64,000 nucleotides of DNA, taken from assembly GCF_904846685.1 (NCBI RefSeq), contig NZ_CAJHBQ010000001.1, positions 62,001-126,000 on the forward strand, given 5' to 3'. Position numbers and translations under genes: made by a program. Origin of the DNA: Psychrobacter submarinus (GTDB taxonomy: Bacteria; Pseudomonadota; Gammaproteobacteria; Pseudomonadales; Moraxellaceae). Positions 51,421 through 61,337 of this stretch are shown here, in pieces. Under the pieces are notes generated by a model. It saw nothing but the letters and a program-made list of their open reading frames with translations. It was not told the DNA's origin and made no database searches. Numbering within the stretch: position 1 is the stretch's first letter; every line of letters starts with the position of its first letter.

Positions 51421-52722
51421 ATGAGTCATTCCAACGACCAAAGCTTCGGTGACGACGGTCACCTGAACGGGATTTTTGACCAACTTGACGTCCCTGAGGA
51501 CGTTCGCAGGCGTCTGGCCCAGGCGCAGCAAACCGTACAAATCAACATCCCGATCCGCATGGACGACGGCGCCTTGCAATTCTTTCCGGCCTGGCGCATT
51601 CGTTACGACGACACGCGTGGGCCGGGCAAAGGGGGCATCCGTTTCCATCCGGACGTGAGCTCGGAAGAAGTCACTGCGCTGAGCTTCTGGATGACCATCA
51701 AGTGCGCCGTGGTGGACCTGCCATTCGGCGGTGCCAAAGGTGGTGTTCGGGTCGATCCCAAGGCGCTCTCCCGACTGGAACTGGAACGTCTGTCGCGTGG
51801 CTATATCCGCGCTTTTCATGACCTTATCGGGCCGAACAGTGACATCCCGGCACCGGACGTCAACACCAACGACACCATCATGGGCTGGATGGCCGACGAA
51901 TTTGCCCAGATCGAACGCCGTCAGGTACCGGCCACCATCACCGGCAAGCCTTTAGGGCTGGGCGGTTCCAGGGGACGCACCGCGGCCACCGGACGTGGCG
52001 CGCTGCAGGTGCTTGATCTGTGGGCCGAGCGCCGCGGCAAAACCCCTGAAGAACTCCGTGTGGCGGTCCAGGGTTTCGGCAATGCCGGTTATCACTTCGC
52101 CCGACTGGCCCGCGAGCGCGGCTATCGGATCGTCGCGCTGTCGGATTCCCAGGGTGCCATTCATGCCGCTGACGGACTTGATCCAGACCCGATCTGGCGC
52201 CATAAACACAAAAACCGGGAGCTCAAGGGCATGGTTTACTGTGATGAATCGATCTGCCAGGAAGCCGACGTCGAGCAACTGACCAACGACGAGCTGCTGG
52301 CGATGGATGTCGATGTACTGGTACTAGCCGCACTGGAGGACGCCGTCACCGAGCAAAATGCCGCGACCGTGAACGCCGCCACGATCCTGGAAATCGCCAA
52401 CGGGCCCGTCAGTAATGAGGCCGATGATCAACTAGCCAAACGCGGCGTCGAAGTGCTACCGGATGTATTGGTCAATGCCGGCGGTGTGATCGTCAGCCAT
52501 CTGGAATGGGTGCAGAATCGCATCGGTGATACCTGGTCCGAAGACGAAGTCAATCGGCGCCTCACCGAACGCCTGGCCCGCGAGGCCGCCGCCTGTTTCG
52601 ACCGGGCGGAGGAAGATAACATAACGCTGCGGACTGCGGCCTATACACAGGCCATCGGCCGCATCGCCGAGGCCATGACCCAACAAGGCACTCAGGGCTA
52701 TTTCAACCATCATCAAGGATAG
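51421..52722 (+). CDS. Glu/Leu/Phe/Val-type dehydrogenase, probably glutamate dehydrogenase
   Basis: A 433-aa NAD(P)-dependent amino acid dehydrogenase. The substrate-binding region GPGKGGIRFHPDVSSEEVTA, the catalytic lysine loop DLPFGGAKGGVRVDP and the Rossmann motif VQGFGNAGYHFARLA are clear. Reversible deamination of glutamate is the likely reaction. It follows the haemoglobin by 88 bp and precedes the hydroxylase by 11 bp. Confidence 0.92.
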   Translation: MSHSNDQSFGDDGHLNGIFDQLDVPEDVRRRLAQAQQTVQINIPIRMDDGALQFFPAWRIRYDDTRGPGKGGIRFHPDVSSEEVTALSFWMTIKCAVVDLPFGGAKGGVRVDPKALSRLELERLSRGYIRAFHDLIGPNSDIPAPDVNTNDTIMGWMADEFAQIERRQVPATITGKPLGLGGSRGRTAATGRGALQVLDLWAERRGKTPEELRVAVQGFGNAGYHFARLARERGYRIVALSDSQGAIHAADGLDPDPIWRHKHKNRELKGMVYCDESICQEADVEQLTNDELLAMDVDVLVLAALEDAVTEQNAATVNAATILEIANGPVSNEADDQLAKRGVEVLPDVLVNAGGVIVSHLEWVQNRIGDTWSEDEVNRRLTERLAREAAACFDRAEEDNITLRTAAYTQAIGRIAEAMTQQGTQGYFNHHQG

Positions 52723-52733
52723 ACGGTAAAGTC

Positions 52734-53537
52734 GTGCTCGGTAATGAGGTGGTCATACGGCTCGGGGTCTTCACGGGCATTCTGTGTGTCATGATACTTG
52801 CCGAAGCCGCCGCGCCACGTCGCGACCAGCGCTACACTCGCCGGCAACGGTGGCCACATAACCTCTTGATGGTCGTGGTGGATACCCTGGTGGTTCGGCT
52901 ATTGTTTCCCGTGGCCGCCGTCGGAGCGGCGGTGATGGCGAATGAGCAGGCGTGGGGACTGTTAAATCTGGCCAATCTGCCAGTTTGGTTGTCGGTCCTT
53001 CTGGGGACGATCGCGCTTGATCTCGCAATCTACTTTCAGCATCGCATCTTTCATGCCGTGCCCTGGCTCTGGCGCTTGCATCGTATGCACCACGCGGATC
53101 TGGAATTTGACGTAACGACGGGCCTGCGTTTCCATCCTCTGGAAATTGTGCTTTCCATGGTCATTAAAATCTCCGTCGTGGTTGCGCTGGGAGCACCTGC
53201 GATCGCGGTACTGATTTTCGAGGTGATTCTCAATGCGACCTCAATGTTCAACCACGGAAACGTACGATTGCCTCAAGGACTGGAGCAAAAGTTGAGACCG
53301 GTGGTTGTTACGCCGGAAATGCACCGCGTGCACCATTCGATTGTTCCTGAAGAGACAAATAGCAACTTTGGTTTTAATTTGCCTTGGTGGGACCGGCTTT
53401 TTGGCATCTATCGCGATCAGCCTGCCGCTGGCCATATTGGAATGATCATCGGCATCGAGGATTTTCGCGAGCCGCAGGACCTCCGGTTGGATCAGATGCT
53501 GATTCAGCCATTTCGTCGGACCCACCGACGGCCTTGA
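52734..53537 (+). CDS. Sterol desaturase / fatty acid hydroxylase family protein
   Basis: A 267-aa membrane di-iron protein. The three histidine boxes are visible: FQHRIFHAV, HRMHHAD and HRVHHSI. Four membrane segments surround them. The start is GTG 52734. The substrate cannot be told from the sequence; relatives hydroxylate or desaturate lipids. Eleven bases after GDH, so probably co-transcribed. Confidence 0.85.
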   Translation: MLGNEVVIRLGVFTGILCVMILAEAAAPRRDQRYTRRQRWPHNLLMVVVDTLVVRLLFPVAAVGAAVMANEQAWGLLNLANLPVWLSVLLGTIALDLAIYFQHRIFHAVPWLWRLHRMHHADLEFDVTTGLRFHPLEIVLSMVIKISVVVALGAPAIAVLIFEVILNATSMFNHGNVRLPQGLEQKLRPVVVTPEMHRVHHSIVPEETNSNFGFNLPWWDRLFGIYRDQPAAGHIGMIIGIEDFREPQDLRLDQMLIQPFRRTHRRP

Positions 53538-53628
53538 TTGTAATGGGCAATAGGATTTTCAGGAATTATTGATCTTTTATTCGGCCAGAGAGGTCCCTTA
53601 AAAGGGCCGAAATATCAAGGGATTGTCC

Positions 53629-54651
53629 ATGAGTAGCCTCCATGAAACCGCCTATCCAAGATTGAAAGCGGCCGTCTCCGACCAGGAACTGGCAGAAATT
53701 TATACACCCACGGTCAAGGAACGATCTTTTGCCAGACAACATGGTCGAACACCCGCTGCTCGGGGCGCTCTGCTCATTCTCCTGAAAACAGTTCAGCGTT
53801 TGGGCTACTTTGTCAGTCTCAAAGCCGTTCCCAAATCGATCACATCACACATTCTCGCCTGCGACGACCTCTCACATCTCGCACTAAGCCGACTCAGGGA
53901 ATACGACCGCAGCGGCGGCGTCCGTCAGCGGATGTTGGACGCGATTCGTCAACAGGTGGGCATCAAGGCGTTTACCGTCGAAGGCAAGGCGGTCGTGCGG
54001 GACTTGGCACGAGAAGCGGCGACCACCAAACAGGATCTGGCAGACATTATCAATGTGGTGATCGAAGAGCTGGTGCGCCAGCGTTTTGAGCTACCCGGTT
54101 TTTCAACGCTGCAACGGACAGCCCGTCAGGCTCGCAGCCAGGTCAACACGGGGTTCTTTCGGACACTCAATGCGGCTTTGACGGAGCAGCAAAAACAGGA
54201 ATTTGACCGGCTGCTGCGTGTGCCTGACGATTCACCTCATACCAGTTGGCATAAACTGAAACAGGAACCCAAAAAACCGACCAATACAGAAGTGAAGAAG
54301 TATCTTCAGCATCTGGAGTGGCTTCAGGGCTGGTGTCAACGATTGCCCGCTGTTGATCACATTCCAGCCGCCAATCCTAAAGTTCTGGTCTTTATCACCG
54401 CCGAATGGTGTATTGCATGCCGGATTATGGATAAAAACTTATTTCATAATCGTCCTGCGCAAATGCAAGATTGGCAATTGGTCAAACTTGATATCACAGA
54501 GACTACAGCGGATTCAAAAGCAATCTTAGCGCGTTATAAACTATTTGGTCCGCCAGCATTGCTGTATTATCAAGACGGTCAATTGGTCAATCAACAAGTG
54601 GGTGAAATCGGGCGCGCAGCGTTTGAGCAAACCTTAACCGCGTTAAACTAA
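53629..54651 (+). CDS. Chimeric ORF: Tn3-family TnpA N-terminus joined in frame to DsbD-like C-terminus
   Basis: Residues 1 to about 249 match the N-terminal region of Tn4651/Tn5041-type transposases (YTPTVKERSFARQHGRTPAA, LGYFVSLKAVPKSITSHIL). From about residue 250 it is a thioredoxin-like DsbD C-terminal domain: VLVFITAEWCIACRIMDKN with WCIAC, then FGPPALLYYQDGQ. GC content falls at the same point. The ORF stays open across the junction, so a fusion protein could be made. Neither parent is complete. Confidence 0.85.
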   Translation: MSSLHETAYPRLKAAVSDQELAEIYTPTVKERSFARQHGRTPAARGALLILLKTVQRLGYFVSLKAVPKSITSHILACDDLSHLALSRLREYDRSGGVRQRMLDAIRQQVGIKAFTVEGKAVVRDLAREAATTKQDLADIINVVIEELVRQRFELPGFSTLQRTARQARSQVNTGFFRTLNAALTEQQKQEFDRLLRVPDDSPHTSWHKLKQEPKKPTNTEVKKYLQHLEWLQGWCQRLPAVDHIPAANPKVLVFITAEWCIACRIMDKNLFHNRPAQMQDWQLVKLDITETTADSKAILARYKLFGPPALLYYQDGQLVNQQVGEIGRAAFEQTLTALN

Positions 54652-54692
54652 TCGTTTAAATGTAGATAAATTCCACATCATTTCTACCCATT

Positions 54693-54732
54693 AAAAAGCC
54701 AACTTCCTGTGATAGTAGGACGTTGGCTTTTT
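54693..54732 (+). terminator. Intrinsic terminator after the dsbD end
   Basis: AAAAAGCCAAC and GTTGGCTTTTT pair around an 18-base loop, 40 bp after the stop codon. It belongs to the AT-rich DNA and was probably the original dsbD terminator. Confidence 0.85.
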
Positions 54733-54953
54733 CAATCTTACTAAATAGCCTTTTTAACATAGACGCTAAATCCTTGGTTTAGCATTATTTATTACTACTT
54801 ACTTTGCTACTTACCTTATTATTTACATCAGTATTTGCTCGCAATAACGCTAGTATAGTGCCCTTATTTTCATTACAATAAAGCAACATTGCTAAAGGCG
54901 CATTACCACGAGTAATGGCTACCTTGCACGTCCATATTTATTGATTTTCTTTA

Positions 54954-55790
54954 GGGCGTGTCATCAATTAAGCCAAACGACACAAGAAACTAAGTGAATG
55001 GCACTAAGGAAATGACTGGCTAACTTATCATAGCGAGTGGCAATCGCACGATACTGCTTAATCTTGGCAAAGAAGTTCTCTATTAGGTGCCTCGCTTTAT
55101 AAAGCTCTTTATCGAAGTCTCTTGGCTGCAGCCGATGACACTTAGATGGTATAACTGCATTACCTTGCACTGCTTTAATCGGTTCAATAACGCGGGCATC
55201 AGCATCGTAAGCTTTATCGGCAAGCCACGTTTGGCTAATACTGACATCAAGCAATTCATCTGAGCCACACAGGTCATGAGCTGCCCCACCTGTTAGATAA
55301 AAGCCAGTAGGATTGCCTAATGCATCTGTTCGAGTATGTATTTTAGTCTTCAGTCCACCTTTGCTGCGTCCAATGGCTTGATCCCTTTTTTTCCAGCACT
55401 GTGCTGGTGGGCTTTAACAATCGTGGCATCTAGCATGGCATATTCGTCATCGGATTGTTCAGAGAGTTGATTAAAAACCTGCTCCCATACGCCTTTTTTT
55501 GACCAGCGACTAAAACGAGTATGAATCACTCTGAAGTCGCCAAAGCGTTCAGGTAGGTCACGCCAAGGTATGCCGGTCTTGTAACGGTACAGAACCGCTT
55601 CTACGAACAAGCGGTTATCCTTTGCAGTAACACCAACGTCACTTGGTTTACCAGGTAGAATGTCTTTAATTCTCTCCCATTGGTCATCACGTAGGGCATG
55701 TCGTCTTGTCATAGTCATTGAGCTCAAATTCCTAAATACGATCTAAGTATAGCTTATTCTGAAATATCTATGCTAATTGATGACACGCCC
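54954..55790 (-). mobile_element. IS5-family (IS427-like) insertion sequence, intact
   Basis: 837 bp bounded by GGGCGTGTCATCAATTA and its exact inverted copy, with TA on both sides. Two overlapping frames encode the transposase. It separates the metal-resistance cargo from the recombinase operon. Its outermost bases are shared with the MITE at 21955. Confidence 0.88.
54964..55727 (-). CDS. IS427-group transposase made by -1 frameshift
   Basis: The first frame (55727 to 55350) begins MTRRHALRDDQWERIKDILP and contains DATIVKAHQHSAGKK. The second frame ends at 54964 and has LADKAYDADARVIEPI and ARHLIENFFAKIKQYRAIAT with the last catalytic glutamate. Both join at A7 (55386-55392, minus strand, AAAAAAAGGG), the usual programmed -1 slip site of this group. 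The product would be about 250 aa. Confidence 0.85.
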
Positions 55791-55818
55791 TAGTATGGCA
55801 TACTTATTTTATCTCAAA

Positions 55819-56763
55819 TTACTTTATAGATATTTTAGATAAAATCTCATGTCCACTAATATAAAGTTCATTAGACATGCACATCTCACTCCATCCCTTC
55901 CAGTAACTATTAGCTTTCTTTGAATACATTGACCTATCCCAAATATCTTCAATCCAAGAATTGTGACGATACTTATCAATTACTTTGATCGGATTTTGTT
56001 TGGCCCAAATTAATTCGTTAAAGTCTGGTTCTGAAACTATTGCTCCTCTGATCTTTGAGATATGGTACTTACAAAGATACTTTAATGTTAAGGATAGGAG
56101 CGCTCTGTCTTCAGAGCCACCTATACCTACTTTGTCACTGACATGCACACGAGAGTCTAGAATCAAACCATGCCAACTATCGTAATGCTTGATAATAACT
56201 AGTTCACCGTTTTCAGTATTGTTCCGAGCAAACCAGACCAACTTAACCTCATCTTCATTATTACCTTTTAATAAGCTTCTAGCATTCTCTTCAATATCAT
56301 AACCAAACTCAAATGTTTCTTTTGCGAAAGGCCTTCCTTCATCATGAGCGAGCCAATTCTTTTGGCATCCAAAGTATGTGGCTAATTTTTCTAATTCGTT
56401 AAACGATGGCTCTTTTCGCCCTTCAAACCAATCCTCAGTAACGCCCACACTATTGTATCCCAGGGCCTCAGCAACTCTAGAAATACTTGGGGTATGAAAA
56501 CTATCAGTTGCCTTAGCTTCACTCAAGAGGAAATTTAGTTTGCCAGATAGTAGATTTAAGCGATCGCTACGTAAATGAGCATCAAAAAAACTCTTTAAAT
56601 CGTCGATAGCTTCGATATAACTTCCTTCTTGACCTTCAAAAGATTTTTCTAGTCGATACTGTGCCTCGGCATTAATTGAACGTCCACTAACTTTTGAGGC
56701 ATCGGAGATCAGGGCTTTCAATTCAGTAGGAATTCTTAAATTAAACTGCACATTTTTTGACAT
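55819..56763 (-). CDS. Arc-type RHH plus HTH regulator
   Basis: A 314-aa protein. Residues 1-45 form a ribbon-helix-helix domain (MSKNVQFNLRIPTELKALIS). Residues 75-146 look like an XRE-type helix-turn-helix (ISRVAEALGYNSVGVTEDWF). The C-terminal 165 residues are unfamiliar. I start at ATG 56763 although the frame is open to 56859. It faces the recombinase operon across a perfect palindrome and is probably its repressor. Confidence 0.72.
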   Translation of the reverse strand: MSKNVQFNLRIPTELKALISDASKVSGRSINAEAQYRLEKSFEGQEGSYIEAIDDLKSFFDAHLRSDRLNLLSGKLNFLLSEAKATDSFHTPSISRVAEALGYNSVGVTEDWFEGRKEPSFNELEKLATYFGCQKNWLAHDEGRPFAKETFEFGYDIEENARSLLKGNNEDEVKLVWFARNNTENGELVIIKHYDSWHGLILDSRVHVSDKVGIGGSEDRALLSLTLKYLCKYHISKIRGAIVSEPDFNELIWAKQNPIKVIDKYRHNSWIEDIWDRSMYSKKANSYWKGWSEMCMSNELYISGHEILSKISIK

Positions 56764-56826
56764 TTTAAAGCCCAAATAGAATATTGAATTTAAAACAAAT
56801 AATATTACCATAAGGAACTTGCGGCA

Positions 56827-56847
56827 ATGATAGCATAATGCTATCAT
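56827..56847. promoter_or_regulatory. Perfect 21-bp palindrome, operator of recombinase operon
   Basis: ATGATAGCAT, one central A, then ATGCTATCAT. It lies midway between the divergent starts at 56763 and 56879, both of which encode RHH proteins. Confidence 0.75.
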
Positions 56848-56878
56848 ATTATGTAACAAACCCTAAAGAGGTAAATAC

Positions 56879-57034
56879 ATGTCAAATCAGAAGGTTCAGA
56901 TGAACGTCCGGGTACCTAAAGAACTTAAGAATTTTGCCATAAATGATGCAAAGAACCAGTTCCATTCGTTATCTCAATATATAGAAAAGCTTATGTTTAA
57001 AGCCAAAGAACTCAGTGAACTAGAAAAGAGATGA
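56879..57034 (+). CDS. 51-aa ribbon-helix-helix protein
   Basis: A small Arc-like DNA-binding protein: MSNQKVQMNVRVPKELKNFA, then SLSQYIEKLMFKAKEL. The beta strand VQMNVRV is followed by two helices. AAAGAGG precedes the ATG. Its stop overlaps the next start as ATGA, so it is the first gene of the recombinase operon. The N-terminus of the divergent regulator is of the same type, so the pair may compete for or share the palindrome. Confidence 0.78.
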   Translation: MSNQKVQMNVRVPKELKNFAINDAKNQFHSLSQYIEKLMFKAKELSELEKR

Positions 57035-58470
57035 AACCTTATCTTAAAGACCTTTTTGACTCTAATGCAAAAGTAATTTATCTAAGACGGTTTAGATTGC
57101 AGAATGCAAATTGGTCAAAGACTTCTCAGGCTAATGATTACGATTACACTTTTAGCTCTTTAGCTAACTCAGATTATCACTTCAGAATGCCTGTTATCAT
57201 TCAATCAGATGGTTTACCTTGGAAAATAGGTAACCTATATCTCATGGGACAACTAGACACTCCTCCTGCGCTTTCAAATATGAAAACGTTATCCGCAAGA
57301 GCTATCCACCTAAAATACTATCTACAGTACCTAGAACATAGTAACCAACACTTTTTAGACTTACCTACCCAGTATCAGCAAAGGGTTCCTCGCAAATTCA
57401 AAGCTTTTTTACAGGCTGTAATAGAACAGCACGACTTTAGCTCTCAATACATTAATAACATTCTGTCCTCTGTTGCTCATTTCTATAATTATATACAGCA
57501 TCAATCATTCGTATCTCAGTCTGATATAGAGAATAAGCCCTTTAGAGAAAGGAAGGTTTCTATACCTATTCATAATAATGTAGGAATAATGAGGAATATT
57601 AGTGTTATTACAAATGATCTCAAGCTAAGAAGCAGCAGAAAACCCTTACCATCACTAGGTAAGTTGAGAGATGGAGGCAGTCTGCGTCCTTTAAGCTCTG
57701 AAGAACAAGAAATTATTTTCAGGGCATTTGATAAAAACTATGCGTCAATAGAGTTAGAGCTAATGATAAGAATAGCTCTCGGAACAGGAGCTAGACAACA
57801 AAGCGTATGCACTCTCTCTATTGCTTGTATCAAAACTGCTCTCCACTACTTAGAACAAAATGCTGATTCAAATTATGCCGTGATAAATACTGGATATAAA
57901 TACAGAACAGATTCAAAGGGTGGGCGACTAAACCGCTTAATGTTTTCACGTAACCTAATTGATCATTTAGCAACATATATAGATTGCGAAAGAGCGGAAC
58001 ATAGAAGACAAAATATAAACAGCTTTTATGCAAATACTGACGATAACTATGTGTTTTTAACTCGAACTGGAAACCCCTATTTAACTGCTGAAAGAGAAAT
58101 TATAGATCGTAATCGTAACAACCCTAAACCAGTTTGGAACACTGAAGCGCCCGTTATGGTACCTAAAAACGGCCAATCTTTAAGAAATGAATTAAAAAAA
58201 TTCATTTCCAAGGTTCAAAAATTTGAACCAAGTCTTCAAAATTTTTCATTCCATGATTTGCGTGCTACCTATGGGATGAATATCGTAAGAAACCTTAGAG
58301 CTAAGGAATACCCTGATTCTAAGATATTTGATCATGTCAGACAAAGGTTAAACCATAGAAGCCTAACAACCACTGAGGCCTATCTAAAATTCGACTCGGA
58401 AGTAAAAGAATTCAATGATATACAAGATACGTTCGGCGTAACATTTGATAAGGGCGAATACAATGTCTAA
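57031..58470 (+). CDS. Tyrosine recombinase 1 of the island trio
   Basis: A 479-aa integrase-type protein with a complete catalytic set: R255 (GTGARQQSVCTL), H408-R411 (FHDLRATYG), H442 (LNHRSLTTTEAYL) and nucleophile Y451. The N-terminal 200 residues bind DNA in such proteins. It overlaps the next gene by eight bases. Together with the two following genes it resembles Tn554 TnpABC, RIT elements or Gamma-Mobile-Trio recombinases; I cannot decide from memory which profile fits. Confidence 0.82.
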   Translation: MKPYLKDLFDSNAKVIYLRRFRLQNANWSKTSQANDYDYTFSSLANSDYHFRMPVIIQSDGLPWKIGNLYLMGQLDTPPALSNMKTLSARAIHLKYYLQYLEHSNQHFLDLPTQYQQRVPRKFKAFLQAVIEQHDFSSQYINNILSSVAHFYNYIQHQSFVSQSDIENKPFRERKVSIPIHNNVGIMRNISVITNDLKLRSSRKPLPSLGKLRDGGSLRPLSSEEQEIIFRAFDKNYASIELELMIRIALGTGARQQSVCTLSIACIKTALHYLEQNADSNYAVINTGYKYRTDSKGGRLNRLMFSRNLIDHLATYIDCERAEHRRQNINSFYANTDDNYVFLTRTGNPYLTAEREIIDRNRNNPKPVWNTEAPVMVPKNGQSLRNELKKFISKVQKFEPSLQNFSFHDLRATYGMNIVRNLRAKEYPDSKIFDHVRQRLNHRSLTTTEAYLKFDSEVKEFNDIQDTFGVTFDKGEYNV

Positions 58471-59722
58471 TTCTTTCAATGACAGGCAGCTTATTGAGAT
58501 AAGCACTAAGCAAATAGAAGATATCGTTGATCCTCAATACACAGTAATTGTAGGTTCAAGAGCTGATGGTGTGTCCTTTAAAGTCGATATTGGTAGAGTC
58601 TGCTATACCAATAGAGAGAACGATTCTGGTCATTCCCGAGATAAAACTAAGAGCTATATTACGGGCCTAGTTGATGAATCAACATTGTCTATAGAACGTG
58701 TAGAATGGTTGAGAAGGTACCTTAGGGAAATCCTTCAAAAAGGGTTGAGAGATGAAACGGTGCGAGGTTACCTTCATAATTTAAGATATTTTTTTGATTT
58801 TTGTGATTTTGAAGGCTCTAAGCCTCTTACTTTAGATGATTTAGCATCTAATTATAAATATTATCAAATTAATCTCTATCAAAAGGCGCGTTTAAGTGGT
58901 GCAAAATCTATAAGCACTACAACTCTTTATGACAAGCTAAATACTGCAAGAGATTTCATAAAAATCGCTTATAACTTATCTGATATCGATATACTTAGTA
59001 TTATTCCCAAGCATCGTCATATGGGGCATAACAGTAAAGAAAGAGACTCCTCATTAGAAGACTTCAAAAACTTCTTACAAACCTGCATTACATACTTTAA
59101 TGAATTCTCATACGCCATATTAAATAAAATCTACCCTATACCTATTACTTTAGCAAAATCATCAAGTAATGATTATTATTGGGATTCAACTAGAAAATAT
59201 GGCATAAAGAAACTACCTAATTGCTTCTACAATAGTGGTGAACCCTTACCCTTTAATGAGGTAAAAAATGCTTTATCAAATTATTATAATTGTGAGCATA
59301 CTAAGAAAGATTTCTATAAAAACACATTAATAAACAACAGAAATACATGGATCAATGAGAATTTAGACTCTAGAAAAATTTATGCTTATAACCTATGTAC
59401 ATATTGCTTTTATTACATTTACCTTTCTTTCACTGCTGCTAATATACAACCCACACTTGATTTGAAAATATCTGATTTAAATTTGGAAAACCTTGGCTTA
59501 TCAACTTTTGCTAAAAAACATAAATATCGAGCAGGTAGACAGATTGAATTTTCCGCTCCTTCTCACTTAAAACGTTATCTCATACAGTATTTGAAACTTA
59601 GAGAGTGGGTTGATAACCTTCATCTTCCTGGAGACTGTCAAGAATACTTGTTTATGCGTATTGGAGAACATCGTCAATTAAAGCGTTTTGCACGTAGCTC
59701 TGTCAGTTCTATTGACGACAAT

Positions 59723-60636
59723 AGACCTCTTGCAAAAGTAGCAGAGAATTTTACAATAACTGAAACATTCATAACTGTCTAGGAACCATGCCAAACATAG
59801 ATAAGCTACTCAAACAAAGTAACGCTGGTTTTAAACGCTACACTGGCATTCATAAAGCCACCTTTTATGAGATGCTTGATGCCATGCAAGAGCATGAAGC
59901 ATCTAAGACCAAATCAGGCAGACCAAGTGTGCTCAGTCTTAAGGAGCAGATACTACTAGCCCTGACTTATTGGCGTGAATACCGCACGCTTTATCATATC
60001 AGTATGGACTTTGGTATTCATGAGTCTTCTGCTAGCCGTATCATTCGTAAAGTAGAAGACACACTGATTGACTCTGGCAAGTTTGAATTGCCTAAAAAGC
60101 TGCCTAGTCGTGTCGATGAGGACATCAATTGGTCAGTCGTCATCGTCGATGCCACCGAAACCCCTATTGAGCGTCCAAAAAAAACCAAAGCGACTACTAC
60201 AGCGGCAAGAAAAAACAACACACCTTAAAAGCGCAGGTTATCGTCCATTGGCAAACCGGCTTGATACTTGATGTGCAAACCTGCAAAGGGTCAATCCACG
60301 ATTTTAAGCTCTATAAAGATACTTGTCCTGATTGGCTTCCTGACAATGCTAAATTACTAGCAGATAGTGGCTATCAAGGTATAGCAAAGCTACATAAGCA
60401 AACCTTCACCCCTTTTAAAAAGCCACGTGGTGGTCAGTTACTGGAGATATGCAAACAGGCCAATCACTATCTGGCAAAGTTCCGTATTGTGGTTGAGCAC
60501 AAAATAGGCTTAATCAAGTTGTTTAAAATCGTGGCTCATAAATATCGCAACCGTCGTCAGCGCTATGATCTTAGAATGAAGCTGTTTGCTGGTATCATTA
60601 ATTCCGAGCTTAACCTATGACTTTTGCAAGAGGTCT
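59723..60636 (+). mobile_element. IS5-family insertion sequence inside trio gene 2
   Basis: 914 bp, inverted ends AGACCTCTTGCAAAAGT and ACTTTTGCAAGAGGTCT (perfect), flanked by AAT on both sides (59720-59722, 60637-60639). It encodes one transposase in two frames. Unlike the IS at 54954 its termini and protein are of another IS5 subgroup. Confidence 0.9.
59788..60620 (+). CDS. IS5-family transposase made by -1 frameshift
   Basis: Frame one starts MPNIDKLLKQSNAGFKRYTG and carries an HTH region and VIVDATETPIERPKK (D). Frame two ends at 60620 and has LLADSGYQGIAKLHKQT (D) and RIVVEHKIGLIKLFKIV (E). They join at A8 (60177-60184) by a -1 slip. The complete protein would be about 277 aa, so the element seems competent. 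Confidence 0.85.
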
Positions 60637-61337
60637 AATACTCCACTTTTTAAAGGGGTTAAAAGGGTTACTGCTAGAGACATTAGAAACCTATGTGCGG
60701 AATACTACATAAAACATTCTAAAGGAAATTTGTCATTAGTAGCTAGGAAGTTGAATAACTCTTTAACTACAGTAGCTAAATCTTACACTTCGATCGATAT
60801 TGAGTCTCAAGCAATAGAGATGAATCATTATCACGAAAAAATGATTACCGCAGTTCTTAGGTCTAATCGAACTAATGAACAAACTATATCTATCAAGACT
60901 TCAACTAACTATGATACGGAGAAAATACCAGCAGGATCTTGTTCTAACCTATCAGATAATGATCCTGTTAAGGCATTGGGCTTTAATAATGAAGCCCCCA
61001 ACCCTTCCTGTGCTACATTTGAAAGTTGTTTGTTCTGTGAATTTTTTGCAATTCATATAGATTTTGAAGATATACATAAACTATTAAGTTTGAAGGAGGC
61101 TCTACTAAAGTCTTCTATGATTCGTGATGATCCTGAATATCATCTTCTCTCTATAGAACCATCACTATTTAGAATTGACGAGATTATCAATATTCTTAAA
61201 GGAAAAGATAATAGAGTAATTGAACTCGTTGATGATGCTGAACAAAAAATAAAAATGCAAATTTATAATGAGTATTGGGATGAGCATATAAATTTTCTCA
61301 CTGTAGCCTCAGAATCTAACAGAAAAAGCTTAAGTTT

